64,000 nucleotides of DNA, from contig JAURXZ010000035.1 of NCBI GenBank assembly GCA_030654175.1, positions 62,001 through 126,000 of the forward strand, written 5' to 3'. Shown here in pieces: positions 49,605 through 59,369 of this stretch (its first letter is position 1; each line of letters begins with the position of its first letter). This stretch comes from Bacteroidia bacterium. Lineage in GTDB: Bacteria; Bacteroidota; Bacteroidia; 2-12-FULL-35-15. The translations under genes were made by a program, and so were the position numbers. The notes under the pieces are model-generated. The model did no database searches, was not told where the DNA came from, and saw nothing but the letters and a program-made list of their open reading frames with translations.

Positions 49605-49739
49605 AACATTTAGTAAATCAAAAATTAATCTACATTATCATGTAAAAAAGAATTGTTTGGTTTGATCAATTCGTCTGTCTATTGTTGCTGTTGGGCAAAG
49701 CAATGATTAACTTTGAAATATTCCACTAATTTTTCTTTC

Positions 49740-50945
49740 TTAATGCTCATGCCTCTGTCCTGCACCACTTTTGAGAATAAACTCGCTACTGATCAGGTAG
49801 GCGCCTTCGGTTACTAAAATATCTCCTTGTTTTAATCCAGACAAAATTTCTATCCAATGTTTATTTTGAGTTCCTGTTTCTATCATCCGCTGCTCAAAAG
49901 TATTTTCGTTTGTTTTAACCCAGGCAGTTTTCATTTTTTCAAGAAGAATAGATGATTTAGGAGCTGCCAAAACAGGTTGAGTATTTTTTTGCGGACTCAC
50001 GGAAACCATCATACCGGGAATGAATTTGCCTTTTGTATTATCTACACGTATCCGTAATATTAGGACCCGTCTCCCATCTTCAATTAAAGGACTGTTGTAA
50101 ACAAGTGTGCCCTTGTAAACATCATTTGGATTACTTTCGGAATAAACCTGAAACGATTTGATGTCCATTGTTTTTGAAATTTCATTAGAATACAATTGAG
50201 CTTCTATCCATACCTGATCTAATGATATGATTTTAATAAGTGGGCTTCCTTCTTCCACATACATTCCTTCGGTAATGTTTACCTCAGTCACATAACCAGA
50301 TTCTTGAGAATAGAAGGTAATCAAGGGGTTTGTTTTGAGCGATTTTTCCAATTCAGAAATTTGTTTTTCCTTTAATCCCCATAACAACAGTTTGTTTTTT
50401 GAAGCACTCTTCATTTCATCGGTAAGTTTTGATGTACTGCTTGCGATATTTGTTTTTTCATAGAATGCCAAATACTCTTTTTCATCGGCAAGCAATTGTT
50501 CGCTGTAAATACTATACAAGGGGTTGCCGCTTTGTATGTAACCGCCTGTTGCTTTTACAAACAATTTATCGATCCTTCCTTTTGCCCTGCTACTGATTAT
50601 TTTCACCCGCTCTTCGTCAACAGCAACTGTTCCAATAATGGCTGAAGCAGAAAAAATATTTCTGAATTTAACTGTATCAGTTTTTATTCCCGCCAATTCC
50701 TGCTTATACTTATCAATGGTAATAAAATTGCCCTGCTGCCCTTCGGGTACACTTTTCTTTTTCTCCACTTTTATCAATGACATATTGCAAACGGGACATG
50801 AACCAGGTGTACTACTCACAACACTCGGGTGCATTGGACAAGTGTAATAACTAACGGATTCAGGATTATGATCTGTATGTTGACTCTTGCATCCAAAAAT
50901 GAAAAGGATCGAACATACTATAATAAATACACTAAACTGTTTCAT
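49740..50945 (-). CDS. RND efflux periplasmic adaptor, CusB-like (second)
   Basis: The start at 50945 (MKQFSVFIIVCSILFIFGC) gives a lipoprotein signal and no overlap with the upstream gene, whose stop is one base away. The 401-residue protein carries a heavy-metal-binding domain (about 34-60: YTCPMHPSVVSSTPGSCPVC, NMSLIKVE). The adaptor body follows: GIIGTVAVDEERVKIISSRAKGRIDKLFVKATGGYIQSG (a barrel-sandwich hybrid half), a helical hairpin to about 200, then GYVTEVNITEGMYVEEGSPLIKI. The membrane-proximal beta domain is near LILRIRVDNTKGKFIPGMMVSV. It would link the RND pump to TolC in copper/silver export. It is the last gene of the operon. Confidence 0.9.
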   Translation of the reverse strand: MKQFSVFIIVCSILFIFGCKSQHTDHNPESVSYYTCPMHPSVVSSTPGSCPVCNMSLIKVEKKKSVPEGQQGNFITIDKYKQELAGIKTDTVKFRNIFSASAIIGTVAVDEERVKIISSRAKGRIDKLFVKATGGYIQSGNPLYSIYSEQLLADEKEYLAFYEKTNIASSTSKLTDEMKSASKNKLLLWGLKEKQISELEKSLKTNPLITFYSQESGYVTEVNITEGMYVEEGSPLIKIISLDQVWIEAQLYSNEISKTMDIKSFQVYSESNPNDVYKGTLVYNSPLIEDGRRVLILRIRVDNTKGKFIPGMMVSVSPQKNTQPVLAAPKSSILLEKMKTAWVKTNENTFEQRMIETGTQNKHWIEILSGLKQGDILVTEGAYLISSEFILKSGAGQRHEH

Positions 50946-50946
50946 A

Positions 50947-52242
50947 TCAATCCGCATTTAAAAAAGTTTCGCTATCTGTCATAAATCCAGCTTCTTTTGC
51001 AATTTCTTCATCAGGTGAAAGACCATTTAGGATAAATGCCATTCCATTATTGCTTTCACGTGCAATCACTTTCCGCAACTGAAAAATGCCTGTTCCATTT
51101 TTAGTCTTTCCTGTTTTTACCCACACATAACTGTTCAGTCCTGTTCTATAAACTGCGGAGGCAGGAACCTGCAAATTTTTGTTGTTGCTTAAAGAAAAGC
51201 GTGCATTTATAAGTGAATTTATTTTTAATGACTTGTCTGCATTGGGCAATTCAATTCTAACTCTTGCAAAACGCTGGTTATTTTCTTCAAAGGTTTGTTC
51301 TATTAAAGAAATTTTCCCTTTCAAAATTTTTGAAGAATTGTTTTCAGAAATTATTTCCACTGATTGCTTTTCATTGATTTGAGAGAGCTGTGGGGCAGGA
51401 AGAGAAACCAATACCCAAACCTGTTGCAAATCATTTACGCTAAAAAGCGTTTGCCCTGCATTTACATATGTGCCTTCACGTATTTGGGAAGAGGTTGAAC
51501 TGAATATATTTTTTTTCTTAATTTTTGTTTTCGTTCCCATACCATCCATAGCTGAAGTGCTTTCTGATGGCTCCATTCCATCTGGTGATTGTTCGTTAAA
51601 AAAAACATAACCATCGGAAGGGCTGAAAATTGAAACAGTGAAAGCGACCGTACCTTTTTCTTCCAATTGCTTAATTTGGTTTTCTGTAATACCTAACAGA
51701 CGAAGTCTTTCCCGTGATTTTTCAAACAAAGAATTTTCTGCTTTTGACCTGATCAGGAAAAGATGTTCTTCCTGAATAGTTTGTAATTCGGGGCTGTATA
51801 AGTCCATTATCTTCTCCCCTTTTTTTACATATTGTAAATTGAACTTTAGATAAAGCTTTTCAATTCGTCCGCCAAAGCGAGAAGATACAGAATGATTGCG
51901 ATTTGGATCAATGTCAATAAATCCCTGTGCTTTGATTGATTTCTCATTACTTCCCGACTGCAATTTCAGGGTTGCTTGTCTTGACAAAACCTGTTTGTTT
52001 GGCGAAGCGGTTTGCACTAATGTTTCTTCCGCCATAGGTTCAAGATTCATTTTACATATCGGGCACTTACCGGGTTGATCGCTCTGCACTTGGGGATGCA
52101 TAGGACATGTGTAAGTCACACTTTCTTGCTGCGTATGCTCTTTATGATCATCCCTCTCTTTGTTTTTACAAGAAGAGAAAACGGTTATGATCAGAGATAA
52201 TACAACAAACAGTATATTATTTAATTTCCATTTCGTATTCAT
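50947..52242 (-). CDS. RND efflux periplasmic adaptor, CusB-like (first)
   Basis: The 431-residue protein has a lipoprotein signal (SLIITVFSSC, lipid cysteine near 25). A heavy-metal-binding domain follows (about 44-70: YTCPMHPQVQSDQPGKCPIC, KMNLEPM), then the adaptor fold (FIDIDPNRNHSVSSRFGGRIEKLYLKFNLQYVKKGEKIM, coiled hairpin, YVNAGQTLFSVNDLQQVWVLV, ARVRIELPNADKSLKINSLINARF). It has a Ser/Met/Lys-rich insert around 215-245 (MEPSESTSAMDGMGTKTK), which may bind metal through methionines. Its start overlaps the TolC gene by 26 bases. Two different adaptors in a row suggest a hetero-oligomeric adaptor ring or two alternative pumps. Confidence 0.9.
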   Translation of the reverse strand: MNTKWKLNNILFVVLSLIITVFSSCKNKERDDHKEHTQQESVTYTCPMHPQVQSDQPGKCPICKMNLEPMAEETLVQTASPNKQVLSRQATLKLQSGSNEKSIKAQGFIDIDPNRNHSVSSRFGGRIEKLYLKFNLQYVKKGEKIMDLYSPELQTIQEEHLFLIRSKAENSLFEKSRERLRLLGITENQIKQLEEKGTVAFTVSIFSPSDGYVFFNEQSPDGMEPSESTSAMDGMGTKTKIKKKNIFSSTSSQIREGTYVNAGQTLFSVNDLQQVWVLVSLPAPQLSQINEKQSVEIISENNSSKILKGKISLIEQTFEENNQRFARVRIELPNADKSLKINSLINARFSLSNNKNLQVPASAVYRTGLNSYVWVKTGKTKNGTGIFQLRKVIARESNNGMAFILNGLSPDEEIAKEAGFMTDSETFLNAD

Positions 52243-53470
52243 ACTCGGCTTCTAATTTTAAAATAGTAAACAGCTTATCATTCATCTCCATTTTTTTCAT
52301 CAGTAACATTTCCCATGCATCTAAAAGCACAAAAAAGTCACCTGTATTTTGTTTGTAAGCAAGTAAATTGGCTTGCAGGTTATTTTCAAAGGCAGGAACT
52401 ATATCTTTTATATAATTTTCGTACTGAGCATATTCATAACTAAGCATTGTTAACTTTTCTGCCAACATTCTTTTTGCCATCAGTTCCATTGTTTGCTTTC
52501 CCTGTTCCATTGCCTGAATTTGATAGCCCATTGAATTGGTTTCCGCCTTATACATTTTAGAAGACCAAGGAACAATGGGTATCGTGATCATACCCATGAC
52601 TGACCATTGGTTGGGCATTCCAAACATTTGCATGTGCTCCGCTCGAATTCCAAAATCAGATCTGTTTCCAACTTTCATCAGGTTTTGTTCCAGTTGCATG
52701 GAGCGAATATTTTTTGACATTGCCATAATATCACTGCGATTTGAAATGTTGCCGGTGTCGGCAACAATAATAGAATAGTGGTGGACTTCAATCAGCGTAT
52801 CAATTTCAAAAGAGGTATTTACATCACGTAACATAAGAATATTCAATCCGATATTGCTTTCAGCAATCATTCCAAGCAGCATCAATTGCATATTTTTCAA
52901 TTCGGCCAATCTTGCTTTTGCCTTGTAAATGTTTTGTAGTTGTGATTGGTTGTTACTAAAGTTGGTTTCCGCTGCTGTTAGCAGCAGGTTCAATAATTCT
53001 TGACTTTCCCTTAGGATGTTTTGTTTTTTCTCATTGATCAATCTGTAATAAAATAAAATTTTCGCTTCCCTGCTTAATTCATTTTTAGTCCAGTCACTTT
53101 TACTTTTTTCAATGTCTGCAAGTGAATTGAGGTAATCCATCTTCGCATTTAATTTGCTTCGGTTTGGTATCATTTGTTCTATTGAAAAAGCTAATCCTGC
53201 CTGGTTCATGGGATCATTTTTTTCATTCAGCATCATCAGGTTATATGGAAAGCGCATTATTCCTGCTGAAAAAGTTGGTGGCATCCAGGATTTAGCTCCC
53301 TCTGTTTTAGCTTGCAGGGCCTGAATACTGTATTGATACTGAATGATGGAAGGGTAATTTGTTTCTACCTGTTTCAAGAGTTTATTCAATGAAATGTAAG
53401 CGCTGTCCTGTGCCTGAATATCCACCAGGGACAAGCGCATTATCAGTATAGCTATTAGTTTCTTTTTCAT
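52217..53470 (-). CDS. TolC family outer-membrane channel protein
   Basis: The 417-residue protein has a signal peptide (about 1-20, ending DIQAQ). The repeated outer-membrane efflux domain follows, with long helices typical of TolC: YISLNKLLKQVETNYPSIIQYQYSIQALQAK, RLINEKKQNILRESQELLNLLLTAAETNFSNNQ and LANLLAYKQNTGDFFVLLDAWEMLL, the last being the usual second-repeat end. TolC proteins form the outer-membrane tunnel of the RND pump. The gene lies four bases downstream of the second part of the pump gene and overlaps the next adaptor gene by 26 bases. Confidence 0.9.
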   Translation of the reverse strand: MKKKLIAILIMRLSLVDIQAQDSAYISLNKLLKQVETNYPSIIQYQYSIQALQAKTEGAKSWMPPTFSAGIMRFPYNLMMLNEKNDPMNQAGLAFSIEQMIPNRSKLNAKMDYLNSLADIEKSKSDWTKNELSREAKILFYYRLINEKKQNILRESQELLNLLLTAAETNFSNNQSQLQNIYKAKARLAELKNMQLMLLGMIAESNIGLNILMLRDVNTSFEIDTLIEVHHYSIIVADTGNISNRSDIMAMSKNIRSMQLEQNLMKVGNRSDFGIRAEHMQMFGMPNQWSVMGMITIPIVPWSSKMYKAETNSMGYQIQAMEQGKQTMELMAKRMLAEKLTMLSYEYAQYENYIKDIVPAFENNLQANLLAYKQNTGDFFVLLDAWEMLLMKKMEMNDKLFTILKLEAEYEYEMEIK

Positions 53471-53474
53471 GCTC

Positions 53475-55394
53475 TTAATCTTTAATTTCCAAGTATTCTA
53501 CTTTGCCATGCTTTTTTATCTCCTGCTCTTTCACCAATTGATAAACAACGGGCAAAACGATCAATACAAAAAGGGTGGAAGTAATCAAACCGAAAACAAA
53601 AGGTATAGTTATAGGTTTCATTACATCGCTACCCACACCTGTTGCCAATAGAATAGGCGTAAGTCCAATCATGTCTGCCATAACAGTCATTAGTTTGGGG
53701 CGAACACGCATCACCGCTCCGGAAAAAACAGCAACTTGAATTTCTTCCTTTGAAAGTTCTGCACTGTTCTTTTTTTCTACTGCATCATGTATTGCTTCAT
53801 TCATATAAACAAGCATCAACACACCTGTTTCTACTGCAATACCGAACAAGGCAATAAAACCAACGGCAACAGCAACGGAAAAATTCACTTCAAAGAAATA
53901 CATGGAATACACGCCCCCGATAAGTGCAATAGGAATGCTTGACAGCACAATAAGCATTTCTTTGGCTGAATGGAAAGTGAAATACAATACAAACGCAATG
54001 ATGAGCAACGTAATCGGTATAATGATCTTCAATCTTTTTTCAGCACGAACTTTATTTTCATATTGTCCGCTCCAGTTGATAAAATATCCTTTCGGAAGAT
54101 TTTTAAAATCAGTATCAATTTTTGCTTTGGCATCTTTTACAACACTTCCCATGTCCCTGCCTCGCACATTAAACAAAACTGTTCCGCGAAGCATTGCATT
54201 TTCAGAACTGATCATAGGCGGACCTTCTGAGATCTCTAAATCTGCAACTGCCGATAATGGAATAACACCGTAGCCGGTTGTTTGAACAGGAGTTCGTTTA
54301 ATCTCTTCAATATCGCTTCTGAAATCCTGCGCCAAGCGCATTGAAACGCTGAAACGCTGACGGCCTTCAACAGTGCTTGTTAAGGGCATTCCACCCAAAG
54401 CCATTTCAATAAGCATATTCACTTCTTCAACGGAAAGATTGTAACGTGCAATTTCTTCACGCTTAATTTTTATATCTAAATATTTTCCTCCGGTAAGTTG
54501 CTCTACATATAAATCGGCAAGTCCTTCAATGCCTTGTAAAGATTTTTCAATTTGCTGGGCGATGTTGTAAATAGTGTCAATTTTTTGACCATAAATTTTT
54601 ATGCCAATGTCGGTGCGCACACCGGTGGAAAGCATGTTGATACGATTGATGATGGGTTGTGTCCAACCACTTGTAACACCTGGTATCTGCACTTTTTCAT
54701 TCAGTTCAGAAATAAGTTTTTCGGTGGTCATTCCTTTGCGCCATTGTGTTTTTGGCTTTAATAAAATGATACTTTCGATCATGCTAATCGGTGCATTATC
54801 AGTAGCTGTATATGCCCTTCCTGCTTTACCGAGCACGTTCTCTACTTCAGGAAAACTACTGATTATTTTATCCTGTACCTGTAAAATACGTTTTACTTCA
54901 TTGTTGGAAACATCCGGTAAAGTAACAGGCATAAACAGAAGTGTGCCTTCATCTAATGGAGGCATGAACTCCGAGCCTAAGAGTAACACAAAAGGAATAC
55001 TGCCCAACACAATAAGAACTGAAATTGCAATTACTGTTTTTTTCCAACGCTGACAGAGGTGTAAAACGGGACTATATATTTTGATAAAAAAATTAGAAAT
55101 GGGATTTCTGCTTTCAGGAACAAGTTTACCTTGCATCAAAGAGCGCAACAACATGGGCACAATGAATAGTGCAACGATAACAGAGCCAATCATTGTAAAT
55201 GTTTTGGTCCAGACCAAGGGAGAGAATAATTTCTTTTCCTGACCTTCCAAAAATAGAATAGGTGCAAAAGAAATGAGTGTAACGAGTATAGAGAAAAACA
55301 CTGCCCTTCCCACCGTGCGTGATGAACGCTCAATGATCTTGATGCGTTCCGCTTCGGTTAATTCTTTTGTATTTCCTATTCTTTGCTTTTCCAT
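53475..55394 (-). CDS. CusA/CzcA-type RND pump, C-terminal part (split gene)
   Basis: These 639 residues correspond to the C-terminal 60% of a heavy-metal RND pump: after a polar lead comes SSRTVGRAVFFSILVTLISFAPILFLEGQE (TM5 area), a second large periplasmic loop (MPPLDEGTLLFMPVTLPDVS), and helices to VVYQLVKEQEIKKHG. The upstream frame (55394-56668) holds the N-terminal part. The two meet at TAATG (stop and start share one base) with a change of frame, exactly at the cytosolic loop after TM4. Together they would make about 1,063 residues, close to the usual 1,040-1,050. Either a natural two-piece pump translated by reinitiation or a recent or sequencing frameshift fits. Confidence 0.9.
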   Translation of the reverse strand: MEKQRIGNTKELTEAERIKIIERSSRTVGRAVFFSILVTLISFAPILFLEGQEKKLFSPLVWTKTFTMIGSVIVALFIVPMLLRSLMQGKLVPESRNPISNFFIKIYSPVLHLCQRWKKTVIAISVLIVLGSIPFVLLLGSEFMPPLDEGTLLFMPVTLPDVSNNEVKRILQVQDKIISSFPEVENVLGKAGRAYTATDNAPISMIESIILLKPKTQWRKGMTTEKLISELNEKVQIPGVTSGWTQPIINRINMLSTGVRTDIGIKIYGQKIDTIYNIAQQIEKSLQGIEGLADLYVEQLTGGKYLDIKIKREEIARYNLSVEEVNMLIEMALGGMPLTSTVEGRQRFSVSMRLAQDFRSDIEEIKRTPVQTTGYGVIPLSAVADLEISEGPPMISSENAMLRGTVLFNVRGRDMGSVVKDAKAKIDTDFKNLPKGYFINWSGQYENKVRAEKRLKIIIPITLLIIAFVLYFTFHSAKEMLIVLSSIPIALIGGVYSMYFFEVNFSVAVAVGFIALFGIAVETGVLMLVYMNEAIHDAVEKKNSAELSKEEIQVAVFSGAVMRVRPKLMTVMADMIGLTPILLATGVGSDVMKPITIPFVFGLITSTLFVLIVLPVVYQLVKEQEIKKHGKVEYLEIKD

Positions 55395-56668
55395 TATTCT
55401 TCTGTTTTAATAACAGCTTTAACCAAACTTTTATAGGCATTTTCGGTCATTACAATTCCGGCATCTACTAAATCACCTATGGCCAGCGCGATTCCACCCA
55501 AGGACATGATGTTGAGTGAAATGCCAAATAGTTTAATAATAATAAAACCAATCAAAACAGAAAGTGGGATTGTTATAATAGCCACAACTGCGCTGCGCAC
55601 ATGAAAAAGAAACAACAGTACGATCAGTGAAACTGCAGCGATTTCTTCCCACAATGCTTCTTTAAGGGTGGCAATGGCCGCTTCAATCAGGTTGCTGCGG
55701 TCGTAAGCGATCTTTATTTTTACTCCGGGCGGTAATCCTTTTTCAACATCATCTAATCGCTCTTTCACACGGTCAATTACTTCTTTAGCATTTTCACCGT
55801 ATCGTGCAACTACCACTCCACCTACCACTTCACCTTCACCATTTTCTTCCACTATTCCCAAGCGAATGTCGCTGCTCATTTGCACATCGGCAACATCTTT
55901 TAGTTTAACAGGAATGGATCTATTGGAGCCAACGGAAATTTCCTCTATGTCCTTTATGTCCTTTATGTAACCCAAGCCTCTGATCATATATCCCATACGG
56001 TTCATTTCATAAATGCTACCGCCCACATCGCGATTGTTGGCTTTCAAAGCATTTGCCACATCCATTGCCGAAATATTATAGTAAATAAGTTTATTAGGAT
56101 TAATACTAACCTGATATTGTTTTTGGAAACCTCCGAAAGAAGCTACTTCGCTCACGCCTTGCACATTCTGCAATGCGAACTTCACATACCAGTCCTGAAC
56201 AGCCCTCAGTTCGCCTAAATCGTAACCATCGCCCTGGAGCGTGTACCAAAACACATGACCTACACCGGTTCCATCGGGCCCCAATGAAGGAGTTACCCCT
56301 TGCGGCAATGCTTGTTGTGCAAAATTCAACCTCTCCAGCACACGCGTTCTTGCCCAGTAAATTTCTGCATCATCATTAAAAATGACAAAGATGAAACTCA
56401 TGCCAAACATGGAAGCGGCACGAATGGATTTAACGTTGGGAATACCTTGTAAATTGGAAACCAAAGGATAAGTAATCTGGTCTTCCATGATTTGTGGATT
56501 CCGCCCCATCCATTCTGTGTAAACGATCACCTGGTTCTCGGAAAGGTCAGGGATGGCATCAACAGGTGTAGTCATTACTGACCAAATACCTCCTACTATA
56601 ATCAGCACAATGCCAATCCATACAAAAAAGCGATTATGTGTTGACCACGAAATTATTTTTTCTATCAT
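55394..56668 (-). CDS. CusA/CzcA-type RND pump, N-terminal part (split gene)
   Basis: The 424 residues begin with MIEKIISWSTHNRFFVWIGI (TM1) and include VDAIPDLSENQVIVYTEWMGRNPQIMEDQITYPL and the first periplasmic loop with RNPQ, DGTGVGHVFWYTLQGD. TM2-TM4 follow, including SLIVLLFLFHVRSAVVAIITIPLSVL and GGIALAIGDLVDAGIVMTENAYK, the HME-RND signature with Asp residues used for proton transfer. It ends at VIKTEE before the TAATG junction to the C-terminal part. Its start overlaps the P-type ATPase gene by four bases. Metal is probably copper/silver, from the neighbours. Confidence 0.93.
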   Translation of the reverse strand: MIEKIISWSTHNRFFVWIGIVLIIVGGIWSVMTTPVDAIPDLSENQVIVYTEWMGRNPQIMEDQITYPLVSNLQGIPNVKSIRAASMFGMSFIFVIFNDDAEIYWARTRVLERLNFAQQALPQGVTPSLGPDGTGVGHVFWYTLQGDGYDLGELRAVQDWYVKFALQNVQGVSEVASFGGFQKQYQVSINPNKLIYYNISAMDVANALKANNRDVGGSIYEMNRMGYMIRGLGYIKDIKDIEEISVGSNRSIPVKLKDVADVQMSSDIRLGIVEENGEGEVVGGVVVARYGENAKEVIDRVKERLDDVEKGLPPGVKIKIAYDRSNLIEAAIATLKEALWEEIAAVSLIVLLFLFHVRSAVVAIITIPLSVLIGFIIIKLFGISLNIMSLGGIALAIGDLVDAGIVMTENAYKSLVKAVIKTEE

Positions 56669-58677
56669 GCTAATTTCGTTTTTAGAAGTTGGGCATTAAT
56701 AGCAACAACAATTGTGCTTAAACTCATTAATACAGCACCAATTGCCGGACTTAACATTATACCCCATTGATACAGCACACCTGCTGCCAAAGGAATAGCA
56801 AGGATGTTGTAACCCGCTGCCCACCATAAGTTTTGTATCATTTTATTGTAAGTAGCTCTCCCAAATAAAATCAAGTTGGCAATATCTTTCGGATCAGAGT
56901 TTACCAAAATGATGTCAGCTGTTTCTGCAGCCACATCGGTTCCTGAGCCAACGGCAATACCAACATCAGCTTGAGCGAGAGCAGGTGCATCATTCACCCC
57001 ATCACCTGTCATGGCAACAAATTCGCCTTTCTCCTGAAGCTCTTTTACTTTCTCTAATTTATTGTGCGGTAATACATTTGCTAAAAAGCCGTCCATATTT
57101 AATTCATCGCTCACTTTTTTTGCTACTTTTTCATTGTCTCCTGTAAGCAACAAATTTTTAATTCCCGCTGCTTTGAGCAATTGAATAGTTTCAAAAGAAT
57201 TTTCTCTTAGTTGGTCTGAAAATGTAAAATATCCTGCTACAGCCTTATCTATTAACACATACACTACGGTTCCTGTAAATTCATCTTTTGTTTCAGTAAT
57301 GCTGATGTATTGTTCTTTCAGATAATTCGGTCCAACCACTTTGATATTTTTGCCTTCAACAATTCCTTCCAACCCCTTTCCGGGCAGGTAGTTGAATTTT
57401 TCTGATTTAGGGATTGGGATGTTTAATTCTTTGACTTTTTTTAGTAAACCGGTTGCGATATAATGTTCCGAATGCTGCTCAATGCCCGATGCAAGACGAA
57501 GCAATTCCTTTTCATTAAAATCAGGAGTCAAAGCTTTAATTTCCTGCATTTGATGCGTGCCTTTTGTAAGGGTTCCAGTCTTGTCAAAAATGATTGTTGT
57601 AATTAATCGAGCATTTTCAAAAGCGGTTCTGTTGCGGATAAGTAGCCCCTTTTGTGCAGATACAGAAGTTGAAATAGCAACCACCAATGGCACAGCCAAG
57701 CCCAGTGCATGAGGGCAGGAGATAACCATTACCGTAACCATTCGCTCCAAAGCAAACACAAAAGGAAAGCCCAATAACAACCATGCGGTAAGAGTGATCA
57801 AACCACCACCCAAAGCAACAAACGTTAATACTTTTGCAGCACGATCAGCAAAATTTTGAGTTTTGGATTTCACCTTTTGCGCATCTTCTACCAATTTTAC
57901 AACTTTGTTGAGATAGCTGTCTTTGCCAGTACTCACTACTTTTATCGTTAAAGAACCGTTGCCGTTTACAGCCCCACCAATTACTTTACTATCCTTTTCT
58001 TTTTTCACGGGTTTGCTCTCACCGGTAAGCATACTCTCATCAAGGTAACTTTCACCTTCCAGCACTATTCCATCAACCGGAACTTTTTCACCCGGTTTCA
58101 GCATTATTAAATCATCTTTTTGCAATTGACTTACATTCACTTCTTCAATTGAATTGTGCTGCATCAAATGGGCTGTTGATGGCATCATTTTAACCAAGAG
58201 TTCCAGGGAACGTGAAGCGCCCATTACTGATTTCATTTCAAAGTAATGTCCAATGAGCATAATGTCTATCAGTGTCGCCATTTCCCAATAAAAGTCCATT
58301 CCTTGCAAACCGAAAGTTACTGCTACACTATATGCCCATGCAACTGAAATAGCAACGCCAATAAGGGTCATCATGCCTATTGCCTTATCTTTTACTTCAT
58401 CGTACAAACCTTTTAGAAATGGGTATCCACCATACACAAAAATGAAAGTGGAAAGAAGAGCTAAAATATATTTATCGCCAGGAAAAATCAATTCAAACCC
58501 TAACCATAATTGTAACATGTGCGATAAAGCAAGCACCGGGGTAGAAACAAGGGTACATATAATGAAACGCTTCCGGAAATCGGAAACATTATGTCCGGCA
58601 TGTTTATCGTGACCGCCTCCCACATGTTCAGCTTGGTGATCATTGTGGTTATCAGGGTGGTGATGATTATGTTCCAT
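56665..58677 (-). CDS. Copper-type P1B ATPase with CPH motif (CopB-like)
   Basis: The 670-residue ATPase has a His-rich N-terminus (MEHNHHHPDNHNDHQAEHVG and on) and lacks an HMA domain. It shows the actuator TGES near residue 217, the transmembrane metal motif CPHALG near 320, and the phosphorylation site DKTGTLTKG near 363. It also has the HP-type EQHSEHYIA segment and TGDGVNDAPALAQADVGIAVGSGTDVA. CPH instead of CPC marks the P1B-3 group (CopB), reported for Cu(II)/Cu(I) export across the inner membrane. It overlaps the next pump gene by four bases and its start overlaps the 123-residue membrane protein gene by eleven bases. Confidence 0.93.
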   Translation of the reverse strand: MEHNHHHPDNHNDHQAEHVGGGHDKHAGHNVSDFRKRFIICTLVSTPVLALSHMLQLWLGFELIFPGDKYILALLSTFIFVYGGYPFLKGLYDEVKDKAIGMMTLIGVAISVAWAYSVAVTFGLQGMDFYWEMATLIDIMLIGHYFEMKSVMGASRSLELLVKMMPSTAHLMQHNSIEEVNVSQLQKDDLIMLKPGEKVPVDGIVLEGESYLDESMLTGESKPVKKEKDSKVIGGAVNGNGSLTIKVVSTGKDSYLNKVVKLVEDAQKVKSKTQNFADRAAKVLTFVALGGGLITLTAWLLLGFPFVFALERMVTVMVISCPHALGLAVPLVVAISTSVSAQKGLLIRNRTAFENARLITTIIFDKTGTLTKGTHQMQEIKALTPDFNEKELLRLASGIEQHSEHYIATGLLKKVKELNIPIPKSEKFNYLPGKGLEGIVEGKNIKVVGPNYLKEQYISITETKDEFTGTVVYVLIDKAVAGYFTFSDQLRENSFETIQLLKAAGIKNLLLTGDNEKVAKKVSDELNMDGFLANVLPHNKLEKVKELQEKGEFVAMTGDGVNDAPALAQADVGIAVGSGTDVAAETADIILVNSDPKDIANLILFGRATYNKMIQNLWWAAGYNILAIPLAAGVLYQWGIMLSPAIGAVLMSLSTIVVAINAQLLKTKLA

Positions 58678-59038
58678 GCTTTAATTTACTTCTTTTTAAT
58701 TCGCGCCATGTCCACAATCCTCCTAAACCATCTACTATTCCGAACGATAAAAAATGCCAATCTGCTTTGCCTGTTGATATAAGATAAACCACAACCAAAG
58801 GTGCAGCGAATCGTGTGTGTATTGTGTATAAAGCAAATTCCATATTACCCGATATAGCCGATCGGATATAATAATAGGAAGAACACATCAGTACGAAGCC
58901 AAGTAAATTTAACCACGGTTCGCCCAAAAGAGGAAGGTTAAATAATGGTAAAAACAGATTTGGCAAAAACAACAATACTATGCCCATTAGCAGGGAGTAT
59001 AAACCAAAAATAAAAATGCTTTTACTTATTCTGTTCAT
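58667..59038 (-). CDS. Small membrane protein of the metal operon
   Basis: The 123-residue protein has about four membrane helices (SIFIFGLYSLLMGIVLLFLP, WLNLLGFVLMCSSYYYIRS, FAAPLVVVYLISTGK, WHFLSFGIVDGLGGLWTW). No metal-binding motif or named domain is recognised. It overlaps the ATPase gene by eleven bases, so it is translated with it. The function is unknown; it could be a small accessory to transport. Confidence 0.7.
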   Translation of the reverse strand: MNRISKSIFIFGLYSLLMGIVLLFLPNLFLPLFNLPLLGEPWLNLLGFVLMCSSYYYIRSAISGNMEFALYTIHTRFAAPLVVVYLISTGKADWHFLSFGIVDGLGGLWTWRELKRSKLKHGT

Positions 59039-59186
59039 TTTAAAATTTCATTCCTTGTATGTTATTATTGATAACATTATTTCTGTGCTAAATTTCTTAA
59101 TATCTATGCTTTAATAAACTGATACCTATCAAAACAATTAGTGATTTTAGTCATATTACATTAACCATTGTATTAAACGTTCGCTA

Positions 59187-59369
59187 TTAGCAACAGTTTT
59201 CTCCTGATTGTATTGGTGGACATTTAACAGTTCCGTAACTACAATACACGCAGCAGTCCCCTTGCAATGGTTTCAGTCGGGTTTTACATTGCTCGCATTC
59301 GTAAAAATATACACAAGCGTCAGTTGGCATAATTTCATCTTTTTTGTGTCCGCAGTTTGGGCAGATCAA
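59187..59369 (-). CDS. GDCCVxC domain protein, start uncertain
   Basis: The product contains ICPNCGHKKDEIMPTDACVYF, then YECEQCKTRLKPLQGDCCVY and CSYGTVKCPPIQ, which is the GDCCVxC-domain family of small cysteine-rich (in part seleno-) proteins linked to mercury/metal genes. I show the TTG at 59369, whose TTGA overlaps the merC stop. However, homologues usually have about eight residues before the first CPxC, and here the frame continues upstream with TVELQST, open to an ATG at 59504 that lies inside merC (139-base overlap). No ATG, GTG or TTG lies in between. The true start may thus be non-standard, or the protein may be made by a frameshift from merC. Confidence 0.75.
   Translation of the reverse strand: MICPNCGHKKDEIMPTDACVYFYECEQCKTRLKPLQGDCCVYCSYGTVKCPPIQSGENCC

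Noticed and set aside
49604-49742. Short minus-strand frame MSIKKEKLVEYFKVNHCFAQ overlapping the end of the last adaptor gene
   Set aside because: Only about 23 codons, starting inside the adaptor gene and ending before the terminator; no independent support beyond its open frame.
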